Shown piece after piece: positions 8,801-20,017 of a DNA stretch of 64,000 nucleotides. Each line of letters opens with the position of its first letter. Positions within the stretch are counted from its first letter, which is position 1. Source of the stretch: Methylophilus aquaticus (lineage in GTDB: Bacteria > Pseudomonadota > Gammaproteobacteria > Burkholderiales > Methylophilaceae); assembly GCF_030769565.1 (NCBI RefSeq), contig NZ_JAVCAP010000014.1:51554-115553 (forward strand), read 5' to 3'. A program made the position numbers and the translations under genes. The notes beneath the pieces are model-generated. The model worked only from the letters and a program-made list of their open reading frames with translations, was not told the origin of the DNA and did not search any database.

Positions 8801-9940
8801 GTGTCAAAAACAATTCCAGCGATTCTTGTGTTAGCAGATGGAACTGTTTTTAAGGGCATTAGCATTGGCGCTTCCGGTCATACTGTCGGTGAGGTGGTGT
8901 TTAACACTTCTATCACTGGTTATCAGGAAATTCTTACTGATCCTTCGTATACCGAACAAATCGTGACACTGACCTATCCGCACATTGGTAACTATGGTAC
9001 CAATAGTGAAGATGTCGAGTCAGGCAAGGTCTATGCTGCGGGTCTGATTATTCGTGACCTGCCCTTATTGGAAAGCAATTTCCGCAGTGAACAAAATCTC
9101 TCTGATTATCTTAAAGCCAATAATGTAGTGGCGATAGCCGATATCGATACCCGAAAATTAACCCGTATTCTGCGCGAAAAAGGTGCACAGGCCGGTTGTA
9201 TCATGGCCGGCGAGGCTGTGGATGAAGCGCAGGCGTTAGCGTTGTCTCATAGTTTCCCCGGGCTGGCCGGCATGGACTTGGCCAAGGTTGTGAGCTGTAC
9301 TGAGCCTTATGCGTTTGCCGAAGGCGAATGGCAATTGGGTAAAGGTTTTGGCAAAACAACCACTTCACAGTTTCATGTGGTGGCGTTTGACTATGGCGTG
9401 AAACGTAATATTCTGCGCATGCTGGTTTCTCGCGGTTGTAAAGTCACGGTATTGCCTGCACAGGCGACGGCAGAACAAGCATTGGCTTACAAGCCTGACG
9501 GTATTTTCCTGTCCAATGGCCCTGGTGATCCCGAGCCATGCGATTACGCGATCTCAGCCATTAAAACACTGGTTGATACCGGAATTCCTACCTTTGGTAT
9601 TTGCCTCGGTCACCAGTTGCTGGCGCTGGCTAGCGGTGCCAAAACGCTGAAGATGAAGTTCGGCCATCACGGTGCCAACCATCCGGTACAGGATGTCGAA
9701 AGCAAGCGTGTGTATATTACCAGTCAGAACCATGGCTTTGCCGCCGACCCTGCCACCTTGCCTGCCAATGTCAAAATTACGCATGTGTCATTGTTTGATG
9801 GCAGCCTGCAAGGGATTGCACGTACGGACAAACCGGCCTTTAGCTTCCAGGGTCACCCTGAAGCCAGCCCTGGCCCGCAAGAAATGAGCGTGTTATTCGA
9901 CCGCTTTATCCAGTTAATGCAAGAAAGAAAGTCCATCTAA
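8801..9940 (+). CDS. carA: Carbamoyl-phosphate synthase small (glutaminase) subunit
   Basis: Class I glutamine amidotransferase subunit that supplies ammonia to CarB for carbamoyl phosphate, a precursor of arginine and pyrimidines. The start is taken as GTG at 8801 because AAGGAG lies 6 bases upstream and the product (379 residues) then begins [14 protein letters not shown], as in the family; the frame is open 16 codons further up without such support. The N-terminal domain has [16 protein letters not shown]. The amidotransferase domain has the nucleophile Cys in [12 protein letters not shown] and the His-Glu pair near GHPEASPGP. The stop overlaps the carB start by one base. Confidence 0.97.
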   Translation: MSKTIPAILVLADGTVFKGISIGASGHTVGEVVFNTSITGYQEILTDPSYTEQIVTLTYPHIGNYGTNSEDVESGKVYAAGLIIRDLPLLESNFRSEQNLSDYLKANNVVAIADIDTRKLTRILREKGAQAGCIMAGEAVDEAQALALSHSFPGLAGMDLAKVVSCTEPYAFAEGEWQLGKGFGKTTTSQFHVVAFDYGVKRNILRMLVSRGCKVTVLPAQATAEQALAYKPDGIFLSNGPGDPEPCDYAISAIKTLVDTGIPTFGICLGHQLLALASGAKTLKMKFGHHGANHPVQDVESKRVYITSQNHGFAADPATLPANVKITHVSLFDGSLQGIARTDKPAFSFQGHPEASPGPQEMSVLFDRFIQLMQERKSI

Positions 9941-12900
9941 TGGCAAAAAGAACCGACATTAAAAGTATTCTGATTATTGGTGCAGGTCCGATTGTCATTG
10001 GTCAAGCCTGCGAGTTTGACTATTCCGGCGCGCAAGCTTGCAAGGCCTTGCGTGAAGAAGGCTATCGCGTAATTCTGGTCAACTCCAATCCGGCCACCAT
10101 CATGACGGATCCGGAAATGGCAGATGCGACATATATTGAGCCGATCACCTGGCAAATTGTCGAAAAAATCATTGAAAAAGAGCGCCCGGATGCATTGCTG
10201 CCGACCATGGGTGGCCAGACTGCCCTGAATTGTGCGCTGGATCTGGACAAGCATGGTGTGCTGAATAAGTACAAGGTTGAACTGATCGGTGCCTCCAAAG
10301 AGGCGATTGATAAAGCGGAAGATCGGCAGAAGTTTAAAGAGGCGATGACTAAAATCGGCCTGGGTTCTGCGCGTTCTGCGATTGCACATAGCCTGGAAGA
10401 GGCATTGCAGGTACAAGCCAACATTGGTTATCCGGCGATTATCCGCCCTTCATTTACCATGGGCGGCAGTGGCGGCGGCATTGCCTACAACCGTGAAGAG
10501 TTTGTCGCCATTTGCGAGCGTGGTCTGGATGCGTCTCCGACCAATGAATTATTGATTGAAGAATCCCTGCTCGGTTGGAAAGAGTACGAGATGGAAGTGG
10601 TACGCGACAAGGCGGACAACTGCATCATTATCTGCTCCATTGAAAACCTGGATCCGATGGGCGTGCACACCGGTGACAGCATCACGGTAGCGCCTGCGCA
10701 AACCTTGAGCGATAAAGAGTACCAGATTATGCGTAACGCCTCATTGGCGGTATTGCGCGAAATCGGCGTGGATACAGGTGGTTCCAACGTGCAGTTTGCT
10801 ATCAATCCTGATGATGGGCGCATGATTGTGATTGAGATGAACCCGCGTGTGTCTCGGTCGTCTGCGCTGGCTTCCAAAGCCACTGGCTTCCCGATTGCCA
10901 AAGTAGCGGCCAAACTGGCCGTAGGGTTTACCCTGGACGAGTTGCGCAATGAAATTACCGGTGGTCAAACCCCGGCATCATTTGAGCCTTCTATTGACTA
11001 CGTGGTTACCAAGGTGCCGCGTTTTGCGTTTGAAAAATTCCCGCAGGCCGATAGTCGTTTGACGACGCAGATGAAGTCTGTCGGTGAAGTGATGGCCATG
11101 GGTCGCAGTTTCCAGGAATCCTTCCAGAAAGCCTTGCGCGGTCTGGAAGTGGGCTTCGATGGGCTGGACTCCATTACCGAGGATAAAGACCGTATCGTCA
11201 AGGAAATGGGCGAGCCCGGTCCCGAGCGTATCTGGTATGTAGCGGATGCCTTCCGTCTGGGCATGTCAGTCAATGAAGTGTTTGATATCACTAAAATTGA
11301 TCGCTGGTTCCTGGTGCAGATTGAAGAAATTATCAAGCTGGAGCAATCCTTAATTGGCAAGCATATTGCTGATTTAAGCAAAGAAACAGTCTTCAGGCTG
11401 AAGCGCAAAGGGTTCTCTGACCGCCGTTTGGCCAAGTTGCTGGATACTGATCAGCATGCTGTGCGTGCCTTCCGTCAGGCCTTGGGTATCCGTCCGGTAT
11501 ACAAGCGTGTGGATACCTGCGCAGCGGAGTTTGCCACCAATACCGCTTACATGTACTCCACTTATGAAGAAGAGTGCGAGTCTAACCCAACGAACAATAA
11601 AAAAATCATGGTGCTTGGCGGCGGCCCCAACCGTATCGGCCAAGGCATCGAGTTTGATTATTGCTGCGTGCATGCGGCATTTGCCATGCGTGAAGATGGT
11701 TACGAAACCATCATGGTGAACTGTAACCCGGAGACGGTTTCTACCGATTACGATACCTCTGACCGTTTGTATTTTGAGCCAGTGACACTGGAAGATGTGC
11801 TGGAAATCGTGAATATCGAAAAACCGGTCGGTGTGATTGTGCAATACGGTGGTCAAACCCCGCTTAAACTGGCGCGTGACCTGGAAAAAGCTGGCGTGCC
11901 GATTATTGGTACCACGCCAGATGCGATTGACCGTGCCGAAGACCGCGAACGCTTCCAGCAGATGCTGCATACATTGAATTTGAAGCAGCCACCTAACCGT
12001 ACAGCCCGTGCGCCGGAAGAGGCGATTCGTCTGGCCATGGAAATTGGCTATCCACTGGTGGTGCGTCCTTCGTATGTGCTGGGTGGGCGTGCGATGGAAA
12101 TCGTGCACGAGCAAAGCCAGCTCGAGCGCTACATGCGTGAAGCAGTGAAAGTCTCTAACGAGTCTCCAGTGTTGCTGGATCGCTTCCTGAACGATGCGAT
12201 TGAGGTCGACGTGGATGCGTTGAGTGATGGTGAAGATGTGCTGATTGGCGGCATTATGCAGCACGTGGAGCAGGCCGGTGTGCACTCCGGCGACTCGGCT
12301 TGTTCATTGCCACCTTACAGTTTGAGCAGTGAATTGCAAGATGAATTGCGCAGGCAAACGGTACAAATGGCTAAGGCCCTCGGCGTAAAAGGCCTGATGA
12401 ACGTTCAGTTTGCAGTGCAAAATTCTGGTCAGGGCGAGGTGGTGTATGTACTGGAAGTGAATCCGCGCGCATCTCGCACGGTGCCGTTCGTCTCCAAAGC
12501 CTGTGGTTTGCAGCTGGCTAAAATTGCGGCACGTTGCATGGCCGGCCAGTCCCTGAAGTCACAAGGGGTGACCAAAGAAGTGATTCCACCTTATTACTCG
12601 GTCAAAGAGGCGGTATTCCCGTTCATCAAATTCCCAGGTGTGGATACCATTCTTGGCCCGGAAATGAAATCGACCGGTGAAGTGATGGGGGTTGGTGCTA
12701 CATTTGCAGAGGCCTTCGTCAAATCACAACTGGGTGCTTCTGTGAAAATGCCGACGGGTGGCAGGGCTTTTATCAGTGTGCGTAATGAAGACCATGCCAA
12801 AGTCATCGATATTGCCAAAGATCTGGTGGATCTGGGCTTTACACTGGTGGCTACCAAGGGCACTGCGCGTGCCCTGGCAGCGAGCGGTTTGTCTGTCACG

Positions 12901-13155
12901 CCGGTGAATAAGGTCGCTGAAGGTCGCCCGCATATTGTTGACATGATCAAGAACAATGAGATCAGTTTGATTGTCAATGTGACAGAGGACAAAAAAGCGA
13001 TTACCGATTCGTATGAGATTCGTCGCAGTGCCTTGCAAAACAAGGTGACTTATTACACAACACTGGCCGGTGCACGCGCCGCCTGCATTGGAATGGCGCA
13101 AAGTAAGGACATGGATGTTTACTCAGTGCAAGACTTGCACAAACGTCTTGCTTAA
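9940..13155 (+). CDS. carB: Carbamoyl-phosphate synthase large subunit
   Basis: Catalytic subunit of carbamoyl-phosphate synthase, 1071 residues, full length. It shows the internal duplication of two ATP-grasp halves: the first begins [20 protein letters not shown], the second (about residue 555) [20 protein letters not shown]. Each half carries a glycine-rich nucleotide loop ([19 protein letters not shown]) and a metal-binding NPR segment ([30 protein letters not shown]). The C-terminal region (from about 935) is the MGS-like regulatory domain. It starts one base before the end of carA and is translationally coupled to it. Confidence 0.98.
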   Translation: MAKRTDIKSILIIGAGPIVIGQACEFDYSGAQACKALREEGYRVILVNSNPATIMTDPEMADATYIEPITWQIVEKIIEKERPDALLPTMGGQTALNCALDLDKHGVLNKYKVELIGASKEAIDKAEDRQKFKEAMTKIGLGSARSAIAHSLEEALQVQANIGYPAIIRPSFTMGGSGGGIAYNREEFVAICERGLDASPTNELLIEESLLGWKEYEMEVVRDKADNCIIICSIENLDPMGVHTGDSITVAPAQTLSDKEYQIMRNASLAVLREIGVDTGGSNVQFAINPDDGRMIVIEMNPRVSRSSALASKATGFPIAKVAAKLAVGFTLDELRNEITGGQTPASFEPSIDYVVTKVPRFAFEKFPQADSRLTTQMKSVGEVMAMGRSFQESFQKALRGLEVGFDGLDSITEDKDRIVKEMGEPGPERIWYVADAFRLGMSVNEVFDITKIDRWFLVQIEEIIKLEQSLIGKHIADLSKETVFRLKRKGFSDRRLAKLLDTDQHAVRAFRQALGIRPVYKRVDTCAAEFATNTAYMYSTYEEECESNPTNNKKIMVLGGGPNRIGQGIEFDYCCVHAAFAMREDGYETIMVNCNPETVSTDYDTSDRLYFEPVTLEDVLEIVNIEKPVGVIVQYGGQTPLKLARDLEKAGVPIIGTTPDAIDRAEDRERFQQMLHTLNLKQPPNRTARAPEEAIRLAMEIGYPLVVRPSYVLGGRAMEIVHEQSQLERYMREAVKVSNESPVLLDRFLNDAIEVDVDALSDGEDVLIGGIMQHVEQAGVHSGDSACSLPPYSLSSELQDELRRQTVQMAKALGVKGLMNVQFAVQNSGQGEVVYVLEVNPRASRTVPFVSKACGLQLAKIAARCMAGQSLKSQGVTKEVIPPYYSVKEAVFPFIKFPGVDTILGPEMKSTGEVMGVGATFAEAFVKSQLGASVKMPTGGRAFISVRNEDHAKVIDIAKDLVDLGFTLVATKGTARALAASGLSVTPVNKVAEGRPHIVDMIKNNEISLIVNVTEDKKAITDSYEIRRSALQNKVTYYTTLAGARAACIGMAQSKDMDVYSVQDLHKRLA

Positions 13156-13181
13156 CTTACACTAGTCAGCAATTGATATTG

Positions 13182-13220
13182 AAATAAGCCACGCTCAACC
13201 GGGTGTGGTTTATTTTTTTT
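13182..13220 (+). terminator. Intrinsic terminator after carB
   Basis: AAATAAGCCAC (13182-13192) pairs with GTGGTTTATTT (13205-13215) with one G-U pair, and the 3' arm runs into a tract of eight T. It ends carAB transcription just before greA. Confidence 0.75.
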
Positions 13221-13247
13221 ATACTTACTTTTTTGAAGGTTTTAGTT

Positions 13248-13730
13248 ATGGCAGTCAATCAAATTCCTGTCACCGTACGTGGTGCAGAATTGCTGAAAGA
13301 AGAGTTGCAGCGTTTGCGCGCTGTGGATCGTCCGAATATTATTCAGGCGATTGCCGAAGCGCGAGCGCAGGGCGATTTGTCAGAGAATGCAGAATACGAG
13401 TCTGCTAAAGAGCGCCAGAGCTTTATTGAAGGCCGTATTTCCGAAGTTGAAGCCAAGTTATCCAATTTGCAGGTGATCGACCCCACCAATCTGAATGCCG
13501 AGGGACGTGTGGTATTCGGTGCAACAGTGCGCTTTGAAGACTTGGATTCAGGGGATGCCAAAACTTATCAAATTGTGGGTGAGGATGAGGCTGATATCAA
13601 AAACGGTAAAATTTCAGTGAGTTCACCGATCGCACGTGGGTTGATTGGCAAATCCGAGGGCGAGGTAGCCGAGGTGCAGTCCCCTGGTGGTGTTAAAGAA
13701 TACGAAATTATTGAAGTGCTTTATATTTAA
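13248..13730 (+). CDS. greA: Transcription elongation factor GreA
   Basis: GreA stimulates transcript cleavage by backtracked RNA polymerase. With the start at the ATG at 13248 ([16 protein letters not shown]) the product is 160 residues, the family length; the frame is open 15 codons further upstream, through the carB terminator. The N-terminal coiled coil contains [20 protein letters not shown], whose acidic tip residues (D and E) reach into the polymerase channel. The C-terminal FKBP-like domain has the conserved [15 protein letters not shown] segment. The DUF4149 gene follows after 11 bp. Confidence 0.97.
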   Translation: MAVNQIPVTVRGAELLKEELQRLRAVDRPNIIQAIAEARAQGDLSENAEYESAKERQSFIEGRISEVEAKLSNLQVIDPTNLNAEGRVVFGATVRFEDLDSGDAKTYQIVGEDEADIKNGKISVSSPIARGLIGKSEGEVAEVQSPGGVKEYEIIEVLYI

Positions 13731-13741
13731 AGGGCATCGAG

Positions 13742-14197
13742 ATGGCACGCAACAGTGGTTTTTCCGGTCTGATTACGCCAGTTGCCATCACTCTTTGGGT
13801 CGGCGCACTGTGGATGACAGCGATAACAGCCAGTGTGCTATTCCGAACCCTCCCGGATCGCCAGTTGGCTGGTCTGGTGGCTGGCAAGCTGTTTACTATT
13901 GTCAGTATTATTGGAATGGTGTGCGGCCTGTGGTTGCTGTTGCAGCGTTTGGCTGCAGATGGATTGTCTGCGTTTAAACAAAGTTTGTTCTGGGTGCTGC
14001 TGGTCATGTGGGTGCTGGTGCTGGTCGGCGAATTCGGTATTCAGCCCCTGCTGGCACAACTGAAAGCAAGCGCCTTGCCCAATGATGTCATGCAAAGCGT
14101 GTTTGCCAACCGATTCAGGACCTGGCATGGTGTGGCCAGTATTGCCTATCTGCTTGAATGCCTGCTGGGCTTGTGGCTAGTCATTAAATACAGTTAA
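13742..14197 (+). CDS. DUF4149-type integral membrane protein
   Basis: A 151-residue inner-membrane protein of unknown function. Four hydrophobic segments are visible at about residues 10-30, 42-65, 80-100 and 128-148. The pattern of an N-terminal ALWMTAITASVLFRTLP and LAGLVAGKLFTIV matches the DUF4149/TMEM205-like family, which often sits between greA and yhbY or rlmE in betaproteobacteria. It lies 11 bp after greA, so is probably co-transcribed. No catalytic motif is visible. Confidence 0.85.
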   Translation: MARNSGFSGLITPVAITLWVGALWMTAITASVLFRTLPDRQLAGLVAGKLFTIVSIIGMVCGLWLLLQRLAADGLSAFKQSLFWVLLVMWVLVLVGEFGIQPLLAQLKASALPNDVMQSVFANRFRTWHGVASIAYLLECLLGLWLVIKYS

Positions 14198-14224
14198 CGA
14201 CTGTGTTACAGAAACTTAAGCATA

Positions 14225-14260
14225 ACGCGCAGCCATTATGTACTGCGCGTTTATTGATTT
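14225..14260 (+). terminator. Intrinsic terminator between convergent DUF4149 gene and yhbY
   Basis: ACGCGCAG (14225-14232) pairs perfectly with CTGCGCGT (14243-14250), followed by TTATTGATTTT on the plus strand. Confidence 0.65.
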
Positions 14261-14305
14261 TACAAGCTTCAATTTAAAGCTTGAGAACTTGAAAGCGTAT
14301 TAACT

Positions 14306-14614
14306 CTAAAGCTTTGGGATAATGATTTTTGCTGAAGCCTTCACTGTTTCACTTGCACGGTAAAATACTAACTGCTTGCCAATATGATGCACAGCCAGTG
14401 CATTGGATTTTTCTGCAATTTCATTCAGCAAGGCTTTGCGGGCGTCACGGTCATCCCCGGCCACCTGTACTTTAATCAGCTCGTGTGCATTCAGGTTGAG
14501 GTCGATTTCTTTAAGTACAGCTTCTGTTAATCCATTATTGCCTATCATGACCACAGGATTTAAATTGTGGGCAAGGCCCCGTAAATAAGCGATTTGTTTA
14601 GTATTAAATTGCAT
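14306..14614 (-). CDS. yhbY: YhbY/CRS1-type RNA-binding protein
   Basis: Small KH-like (CRM domain) protein that associates with pre-50S ribosomal subunits. With the ATG at 14614 the product is 102 residues: it begins MQFNTKQIAYLRGLAHNL and has the family hallmark VVMIGNNGLTEAVLKEID, then HELIKVQVAGDDRDARK and a C-terminal basic strand. The frame stays open upstream into the rlmE start region, but the alignment starts at 14614. It is divergent from rlmE, as in many proteobacteria; both act on the large ribosomal subunit. Confidence 0.93.
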   Translation of the reverse strand: MQFNTKQIAYLRGLAHNLNPVVMIGNNGLTEAVLKEIDLNLNAHELIKVQVAGDDRDARKALLNEIAEKSNALAVHHIGKQLVFYRASETVKASAKIIIPKL

Positions 14615-14713
14615 GAGTAAGTCATTTCTGTTGAATAAACAACATTTTAACATGAAGGCAGCTTGCTTCTGTACATACAAATCACTCAGCCAGAAAAGGC
14701 GTGATAAAAAATT

Positions 14714-15334
14714 ATGAAACCCTCGAAAACCAGCAAAGCGTGGATGCAAGAGCATCTGAATGACCCTTATGTCAAAATGGCGCAGAAGGATGGTTATCGC
14801 GCGCGCGCGGCCTACAAATTGTTGGAAATTGATGATAAGGACAAGCTGATTAAACCTGGAATGACCGTCATTGATTTAGGATCTACGCCGGGAAGCTGGT
14901 CACAGGTGGTTGCGCAGCGTCTGAAAGGTCAGGGGCGAATTATTGCACTGGATATTTTAGATATGCATCCTATTTCTGGCGTCGAGTTTATTTGTGGTGA
15001 TTTCCGTGAAGAATTAGTACTGAAACAGTTAGAAGCTTCTTTGAATCAAAAACTGGTGGATCTAGTGATTTCTGACATGGCTCCGAATATGAGTGGCTTG
15101 AAAGATGTCGATCAGGCTGGTGCAACTTACCTCACGGAACTCGCCCTGGATTTTTGTCAGCAATGGCTGAAACCGGGCGGCCACTTTCTGGTCAAAGTAT
15201 TTATTGGCAGCGGATTTGATGAAATTGTGAAGCAAATGCGCGGCCAGTTTGAAAAGGTTGTTACACGCAAGCCTAAAGCATCACGTGATCGCAGTAGTGA
15301 AGTCTATCTGCTGGGCATGCATCGCAAACCATAA
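14714..15334 (+). CDS. rlmE: 23S rRNA (uridine-2552 2'-O)-methyltransferase RlmE
   Basis: FtsJ/RrmJ enzyme that methylates U2552 of 23S rRNA in the assembled large subunit. The 206 residues are full length. The first catalytic Lys is in [14 protein letters not shown]; the SAM-binding loop is [14 protein letters not shown]; the catalytic Asp is in [12 protein letters not shown]; the second Lys is in GGHFLVKVF; and the final Glu is in RSSEVYLLG, completing the K-D-K-E tetrad. ftsH lies downstream, an order conserved from E. coli to betaproteobacteria. Confidence 0.97.
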   Translation: MKPSKTSKAWMQEHLNDPYVKMAQKDGYRARAAYKLLEIDDKDKLIKPGMTVIDLGSTPGSWSQVVAQRLKGQGRIIALDILDMHPISGVEFICGDFREELVLKQLEASLNQKLVDLVISDMAPNMSGLKDVDQAGATYLTELALDFCQQWLKPGGHFLVKVFIGSGFDEIVKQMRGQFEKVVTRKPKASRDRSSEVYLLGMHRKP

Positions 15335-15480
15335 ACTGAGGCTTTAAAGGGCGTCATATCGGGTCGCACAAGTTTATTTTTGGGTATACAATGCATTAAG
15401 GGCTTGAAATAATCCGCTTTGGCGCCATTATCATTTATAGGGATTAACCCCTGCCAGTGTTTATTAGTTAAGGAAACACC

Positions 15481-17391
15481 TTGAACAATCTATTGAAAAA
15501 TATCGCGATTTGGGTAGCCATTGCCTTGTTGCTGATGACGGTATTTAATCAGTTTAACGGCCCCGCAAGAAGTAGCGGGCAGGTCGTGTACTCCCAGTTC
15601 ATGCAGGATGTGAAAGATGGGCGTATTGCCAAAGTGCAAATCGATGGGCGTACTTTGCATGCCACTACCAATGAAGGCAAGAGCTACGACTCGTTCTCTC
15701 CATCAGACCCATGGCTGGTGTCCGATTTATTGAAGAATAATGTGATCGTCGAAGCCAAGCCAGAAGAGCATGAGTCTGTGCTCATGAGTATTTTCGTGTC
15801 ATGGTTCCCGATGGTTTTGTTGATTGGTGTCTGGATTTTTTTCATGCGCCAGATGCAAGGCGGTGGCAAGGGCGGTGGTCCTTTCTCTTTCGGCAAGAGC
15901 AAGGCTCGCCAGCTGGATGAGTCCAACAACAGCACTACTTTTGCTGATGTGGCCGGTTGTGACGAAGCCAAAGAAGAAGTTTCCGAGTTGGTTGAATTTT
16001 TAAAAGATCCAAGCAAATTCCAGAAACTGGGTGGTCGTATCCCGCGTGGCGTGCTGATGGTGGGCCCACCAGGGACAGGTAAAACATTGCTGGCACGTGC
16101 GATTGCCGGTGAAGCCAAAGTGCCATTCTTTAGCATCTCTGGTTCTGATTTTGTCGAGATGTTTGTAGGTGTAGGCGCTGCACGTGTGCGTGACATGTTT
16201 GAAACTGCCAAGAAAAATGCGCCATGCATTATCTTTATCGACGAGATTGATGCGGTGGGTCGTCATCGTGGTGCTGGTACTGGTGGCGGTAACGACGAGC
16301 GTGAGCAGACATTAAACCAGATGCTGGTGGAGATGGATGGTTTTGAGGCCAACTCAGGTGTGATTGTGATTGCAGCGACTAACCGTGCCGATGTATTGGA
16401 CAAGGCTTTATTGCGTCCTGGACGTTTTGACCGTCAGGTCATGGTTGGTTTGCCAGATATTAAAGGCCGTGAGCAAATTTTGAATGTACACATGCGCAAG
16501 GTCCCTATTAATCCTGACGTGAAAGCGGACATTTTGGCACGCGGTACACCTGGGTTTAGCGGTGCGGATTTGGCTAACCTGGTCAATGAAGCGGCATTGT
16601 TCGCAGCACGTCGTAATAAGCGTACTGTGGATATGGAAGACTTTGAGGATGCCAAAGACAAGATATTCATGGGTCCGGAGCGCAAGTCTATGGTGATGCG
16701 TGAGGAAGAGCGCTTGAATACTGCTTACCACGAGTCTGGACATGCGGTGGTTGCCAAGTTGCTGCCCAAGGCTGATCCGGTACACAAGGTGACCATCATG
16801 CCACGTGGCTGGGCGTTGGGCTTGACCTGGCAGTTGCCTGAGCATGACCGTATCAGCAACTACAAGGACAAAATGTTGCAGGATATCTCCATTCTGTTCG
16901 GTGGCCGCATTGCAGAAGAAATCTTCATGAACCAGATGTCTACTGGTGCTTCAAACGACTTTGAGCGTGCTACCAAACTTGCACGTGATATGGTGACCAA
17001 GTTTGGGATGTCTGACAGTTTGGGTACCATGGTCTATGCCGGTAGTGAGCAGGATTCCTGGATGGGTAACATGTCTTCCCGTACCGTGTCCGAAGCCACG
17101 CAACAAAAAGTGGATGCAGAAATTCGCCGTATCCTCGATGAGCAGTATGCGCTTGCGCGCAAACTGCTTGAGGATAATCGTGACAAGGTGGAGGCCATGA
17201 CCAAGGCATTGATGGAAATGGAAACCATTGATGCGGATCAGATCAACGACATCATGGCTGGTTTACCAGTGCGCGCACCCAAACCGAAAAACGGACCGAC
17301 TGTTTCAACCGGTGGTGGCAGTGGCAGCGGGACGGTGATTAATCCTGCACCGCAACCTACCGCAAAAAATGATGAAGCCGATTTAGAGTAG
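15481..17391 (+). CDS. ftsH: ATP-dependent zinc metalloprotease FtsH
   Basis: Membrane-anchored AAA+ protease that degrades misfolded membrane proteins and regulators. 636 residues from a TTG start, preceded by AAGGAAA about 8 bases upstream. Two transmembrane segments (about 7-22 and 98-118) flank a periplasmic domain. The AAA domain has Walker A GPPGTGKT (195-202), Walker B IIFIDEID and the arginine-finger region [11 protein letters not shown]. The zinc protease motif HESGH starts at residue 417. The C-terminal 35 residues are Gly/Ser/Pro rich and probably disordered. A strong terminator follows. Confidence 0.98.
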   Translation: MNNLLKNIAIWVAIALLLMTVFNQFNGPARSSGQVVYSQFMQDVKDGRIAKVQIDGRTLHATTNEGKSYDSFSPSDPWLVSDLLKNNVIVEAKPEEHESVLMSIFVSWFPMVLLIGVWIFFMRQMQGGGKGGGPFSFGKSKARQLDESNNSTTFADVAGCDEAKEEVSELVEFLKDPSKFQKLGGRIPRGVLMVGPPGTGKTLLARAIAGEAKVPFFSISGSDFVEMFVGVGAARVRDMFETAKKNAPCIIFIDEIDAVGRHRGAGTGGGNDEREQTLNQMLVEMDGFEANSGVIVIAATNRADVLDKALLRPGRFDRQVMVGLPDIKGREQILNVHMRKVPINPDVKADILARGTPGFSGADLANLVNEAALFAARRNKRTVDMEDFEDAKDKIFMGPERKSMVMREEERLNTAYHESGHAVVAKLLPKADPVHKVTIMPRGWALGLTWQLPEHDRISNYKDKMLQDISILFGGRIAEEIFMNQMSTGASNDFERATKLARDMVTKFGMSDSLGTMVYAGSEQDSWMGNMSSRTVSEATQQKVDAEIRRILDEQYALARKLLEDNRDKVEAMTKALMEMETIDADQINDIMAGLPVRAPKPKNGPTVSTGGGSGSGTVINPAPQPTAKNDEADLE

Positions 17392-17410
17392 AAATTCGGT
17401 TAAAATAACG

Positions 17411-17440
17411 AGGCTGGCTTGTGCCAGCCTTTGTTTTTTT
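17411..17440 (+). terminator. Intrinsic terminator after ftsH
   Basis: AGGCTGGC (17411-17418), TTGT loop, GCCAGCCT (17423-17430), then TTGTTTTTTT. Textbook rho-independent form. The start codon of folP is only 19 bp beyond it. Confidence 0.9.
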
Positions 17441-17458
17441 GTTGAAACCGATAACGCT

Positions 17459-18283
17459 ATGCAACTGCACTGTGCCAATTTCACACTGGATTTGTCTACC
17501 CCCAAGGTAATGGGGATTGTCAATGTCACGCCTGATTCATTTTCTGATGGGGGCAAGTTTGCACGCACAGATGCGGCCATTGCGCAGGCTATGCAATTAA
17601 TCGATGAAGGGGCTTCAGTCCTGGATATCGGCGGTGAGTCTACGCGTCCCAATGCGACGCCTGTGCCAGAGGACGAAGAGTTGCTTCGTGTGATTCCTGT
17701 GATTGAGGCATTGGTTGCACGCCAGATTCCAGTGCCTATTTCAATTGATACCTATAAGCCTGGCGTGATGCGCGCAGCCATTGCAGCAGGTGCGAGCATC
17801 GTCAATGATGTACGCGGCCTGCAAGAGCCCGGTGCCCTTGAAGCTGTCGCTGGCAGTGACGCAGGGGTTTGTATTATGCACATGCAAGGCACACCGCAGA
17901 CCATGCAGGAGAATCCACATTATGAGGATGTGGTGGCTGAAGTAAAAGCCTTTCTAAGCCAGCAACGTGATGCTTGTCTCGCAGCAGGCATCAGTCAGGA
18001 GCGCATCATGCTTGATCCAGGCTTTGGATTTGGCAAAACACGTATACACAATATTACGCTGGCAAAATCACTTGCCGAACTGCTGGCTTTGGGTTGCCCC
18101 TTATTGGTTGGCCTGTCCCGCAAATCTGTGCTTGGACAAATGACTGGTCATGATGTCGATGCCCGTTTGCATGCCAGTGTTGCCGCAGCAGTGGTGAGTG
18201 CCATGCAGGGGGCGCATTTACTGCGCGTACACGATGTAAAAGCCACCGTTGAGGCACTCAAGGTCGTGGCCGCTTTAAAATAA
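17459..18283 (+). CDS. folP: Dihydropteroate synthase
   Basis: Condenses 6-hydroxymethyl-dihydropterin pyrophosphate with p-aminobenzoate in folate synthesis; target of sulfonamides. 274 residues, full length. Seen: MGIVNVTPDSFSDGGKF at the first pterin-site loop, DIGGESTRPNATPV, SIDTYKPGVMRAA, and the C-terminal LVGLSRKSVLG segment. It sits between ftsH and glmM in the order known from E. coli. The short gap after the ftsH terminator means the promoter either overlaps the terminator or folP depends on read-through. Confidence 0.97.
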   Translation: MQLHCANFTLDLSTPKVMGIVNVTPDSFSDGGKFARTDAAIAQAMQLIDEGASVLDIGGESTRPNATPVPEDEELLRVIPVIEALVARQIPVPISIDTYKPGVMRAAIAAGASIVNDVRGLQEPGALEAVAGSDAGVCIMHMQGTPQTMQENPHYEDVVAEVKAFLSQQRDACLAAGISQERIMLDPGFGFGKTRIHNITLAKSLAELLALGCPLLVGLSRKSVLGQMTGHDVDARLHASVAAAVVSAMQGAHLLRVHDVKATVEALKVVAALK

Positions 18284-18342
18284 GCCGCATAGCATAACAA
18301 GCAATACAAAATAACAAGTAACGCAGTGTAAGGAACAGAGCG

Positions 18343-19695
18343 ATGAGTAAACAATACTTTGGCACCGATGGTATTCGTGGCCGCGTGGGCGAATCCGTCA
18401 TTACGCCTGAGTTTATAATGAAACTGGGCTATGCCGCCGGACACGTATTGGCCAATCACGAACATCTGCCAAATGGCCAGCGTCCGACAGTGCTGATTGG
18501 TAAAGACACCCGTATTTCAGGCTACATGCTTGAAGCTTCACTGGAGGCTGGCTTGTCTGCTGCAGGTGTGGATGTGTTGCTGACGGGCCCCATGCCTACG
18601 CCAGCTGTGGCGTATTTAACGCGTGCCTTGCGTGCACAGGCTGGCATAGTGATCTCGGCTTCACATAATCCGTATTACGATAACGGCATCAAGTTTTTCT
18701 CGGCGCAGGGCACCAAATTGCCAGACGAACTGGAGTTTGCAATTGAGGCTGAGCTGGCCAAACCAATGCAGGTCATGGCATCCGCGCAATTGGGCAAAGC
18801 TAAACGAGTGGACGATGCAGCCGGTCGATATATCGAGTTTTGCAAAAGTACTTTTCCTAATCATCTCGATTTGCGTGGCCTTAAAATTGTACTCGACTGT
18901 GCCCATGGCGCCACCTACCATGTCGCGCCTGATGTGTTCCACGAGTTGGGCGCGGATGTCATCGCCATCGGCAACCAGCCTGATGGTTTGAATATTAATG
19001 AAAAGGTCGGTTCTACGCATCCCGAGGCCTTACAGGCGGCTGTGGTCGCACAGCAGGCCGATCTCGGCATCGCATTTGATGGCGATGGTGACCGTGTGAT
19101 GATGGTGGATAGCGCAGGAAACTTGCTTGATGGTGACCAACTGCTCTATATCATCGCCATGGGGCTATATGCCCGAGGTAAACTCAAAGGAGGCGTTGCG
19201 GGTACCTTGATGACCAACCTGGCGCTTGAGCATGCTTTGCAAAAACACCAGATTCCATTTGCACGTGCCAATGTAGGTGACCGCTATGTGCTTGAACTGC
19301 TGCAAGCCAAAAACTGGAAACTGGGCGGTGAAAACTCCGGCCATATCCTGACACTGGACAAGCATACCAGTGGCGATGCCATTATTGCAGCCTTGCAAGT
19401 GCTGCATGCTTTAAGGGACAGTGGCAACACCTTGCAGACCTTGGGCGACGAACTGCGCCTGTACCCGCAAGTGCTGATTAACGTCACCACCAAACAGAAA
19501 CTCGATCTCAATCAGCAAAGCGTCCAAGCAGCCATCAAGCAGGCTGAACAAGTGCTGAATGGGCAGGGCAGGGTGTTGTTGCGCGCTTCAGGCACCGAAC
19601 CCAAAATTCGCGTGATGATCGAAGGCATGGATAAATCACTGGTGCAAGCACAGGCAGAACAACTGGCCGAAGTTATCAGACAACTGGCTGCCTGA
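18343..19695 (+). CDS. glmM: Phosphoglucosamine mutase
   Basis: Converts glucosamine-6-phosphate to glucosamine-1-phosphate for UDP-GlcNAc and so for peptidoglycan and LPS. 450 residues, family length. The N-terminus [15 protein letters not shown], the active-site phosphoserine (Ser107) in [14 protein letters not shown], the metal-binding loop [13 protein letters not shown], the sugar-binding GGENSGHI and the phosphate-binding [15 protein letters not shown] are all present. It lies 59 bp after folP with AAGGAACAG upstream of the ATG. Confidence 0.98.
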   Translation: MSKQYFGTDGIRGRVGESVITPEFIMKLGYAAGHVLANHEHLPNGQRPTVLIGKDTRISGYMLEASLEAGLSAAGVDVLLTGPMPTPAVAYLTRALRAQAGIVISASHNPYYDNGIKFFSAQGTKLPDELEFAIEAELAKPMQVMASAQLGKAKRVDDAAGRYIEFCKSTFPNHLDLRGLKIVLDCAHGATYHVAPDVFHELGADVIAIGNQPDGLNINEKVGSTHPEALQAAVVAQQADLGIAFDGDGDRVMMVDSAGNLLDGDQLLYIIAMGLYARGKLKGGVAGTLMTNLALEHALQKHQIPFARANVGDRYVLELLQAKNWKLGGENSGHILTLDKHTSGDAIIAALQVLHALRDSGNTLQTLGDELRLYPQVLINVTTKQKLDLNQQSVQAAIKQAEQVLNGQGRVLLRASGTEPKIRVMIEGMDKSLVQAQAEQLAEVIRQLAA

Positions 19696-19984
19696 CCTAA
19701 CAAGGGCAAGCATGGATGCTTTCAGTCACGCCCTGTGACGCTTAGATTGTTTGGCTTTCGCAAATACTCCCAATTCGCTGCACTGATGGTCTCCATGCTT
19801 AATCTTATTGCATTTGGTGCCTTGCTGTTACTCCAGATGCTACAAGGCGACTTTCGCCTCGGCAACCCTGCGTTGACAACTTTAACCAGCGAGATTTACC
19901 CGGCGCATACCATAGGCCACAGGTTGCCGTCATCATTGTTTTACTGACGTATTGCGCCAGACAAAACAGGCGTGCGAATCGCCA
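19696..19984. other. Intergenic gap between glmM and mscS, no supported gene
   Basis: About 290 bp between convergent genes. A 70-codon frame from a GTG at 19735 has one hydrophobic stretch but no ribosome-binding site, no recognisable family and no conserved context, so I do not call it. The only clear element is the mscS terminator at the right edge. Confidence 0.5.
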
Positions 19985-20010
19985 GTAAAAAGCGGGCATG
20001 GCTGCCCACT
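19985..20010 (-). terminator. Intrinsic terminator for mscS (minus strand)
   Basis: On the minus strand AGTGGGCA pairs with TGCCCGCT (one internal mismatch) around a 4-nt loop, followed by TTTTTA. It sits 8 bp past the mscS stop. Confidence 0.65.
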
Positions 20011-20017
20011 TTGCTTA

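Noticed and set aside
19735..19947. 70-codon frame from GTG with one hydrophobic stretch after glmM
   Set aside because: No Shine-Dalgarno sequence, no homology recognised; composition fits non-coding sequence.
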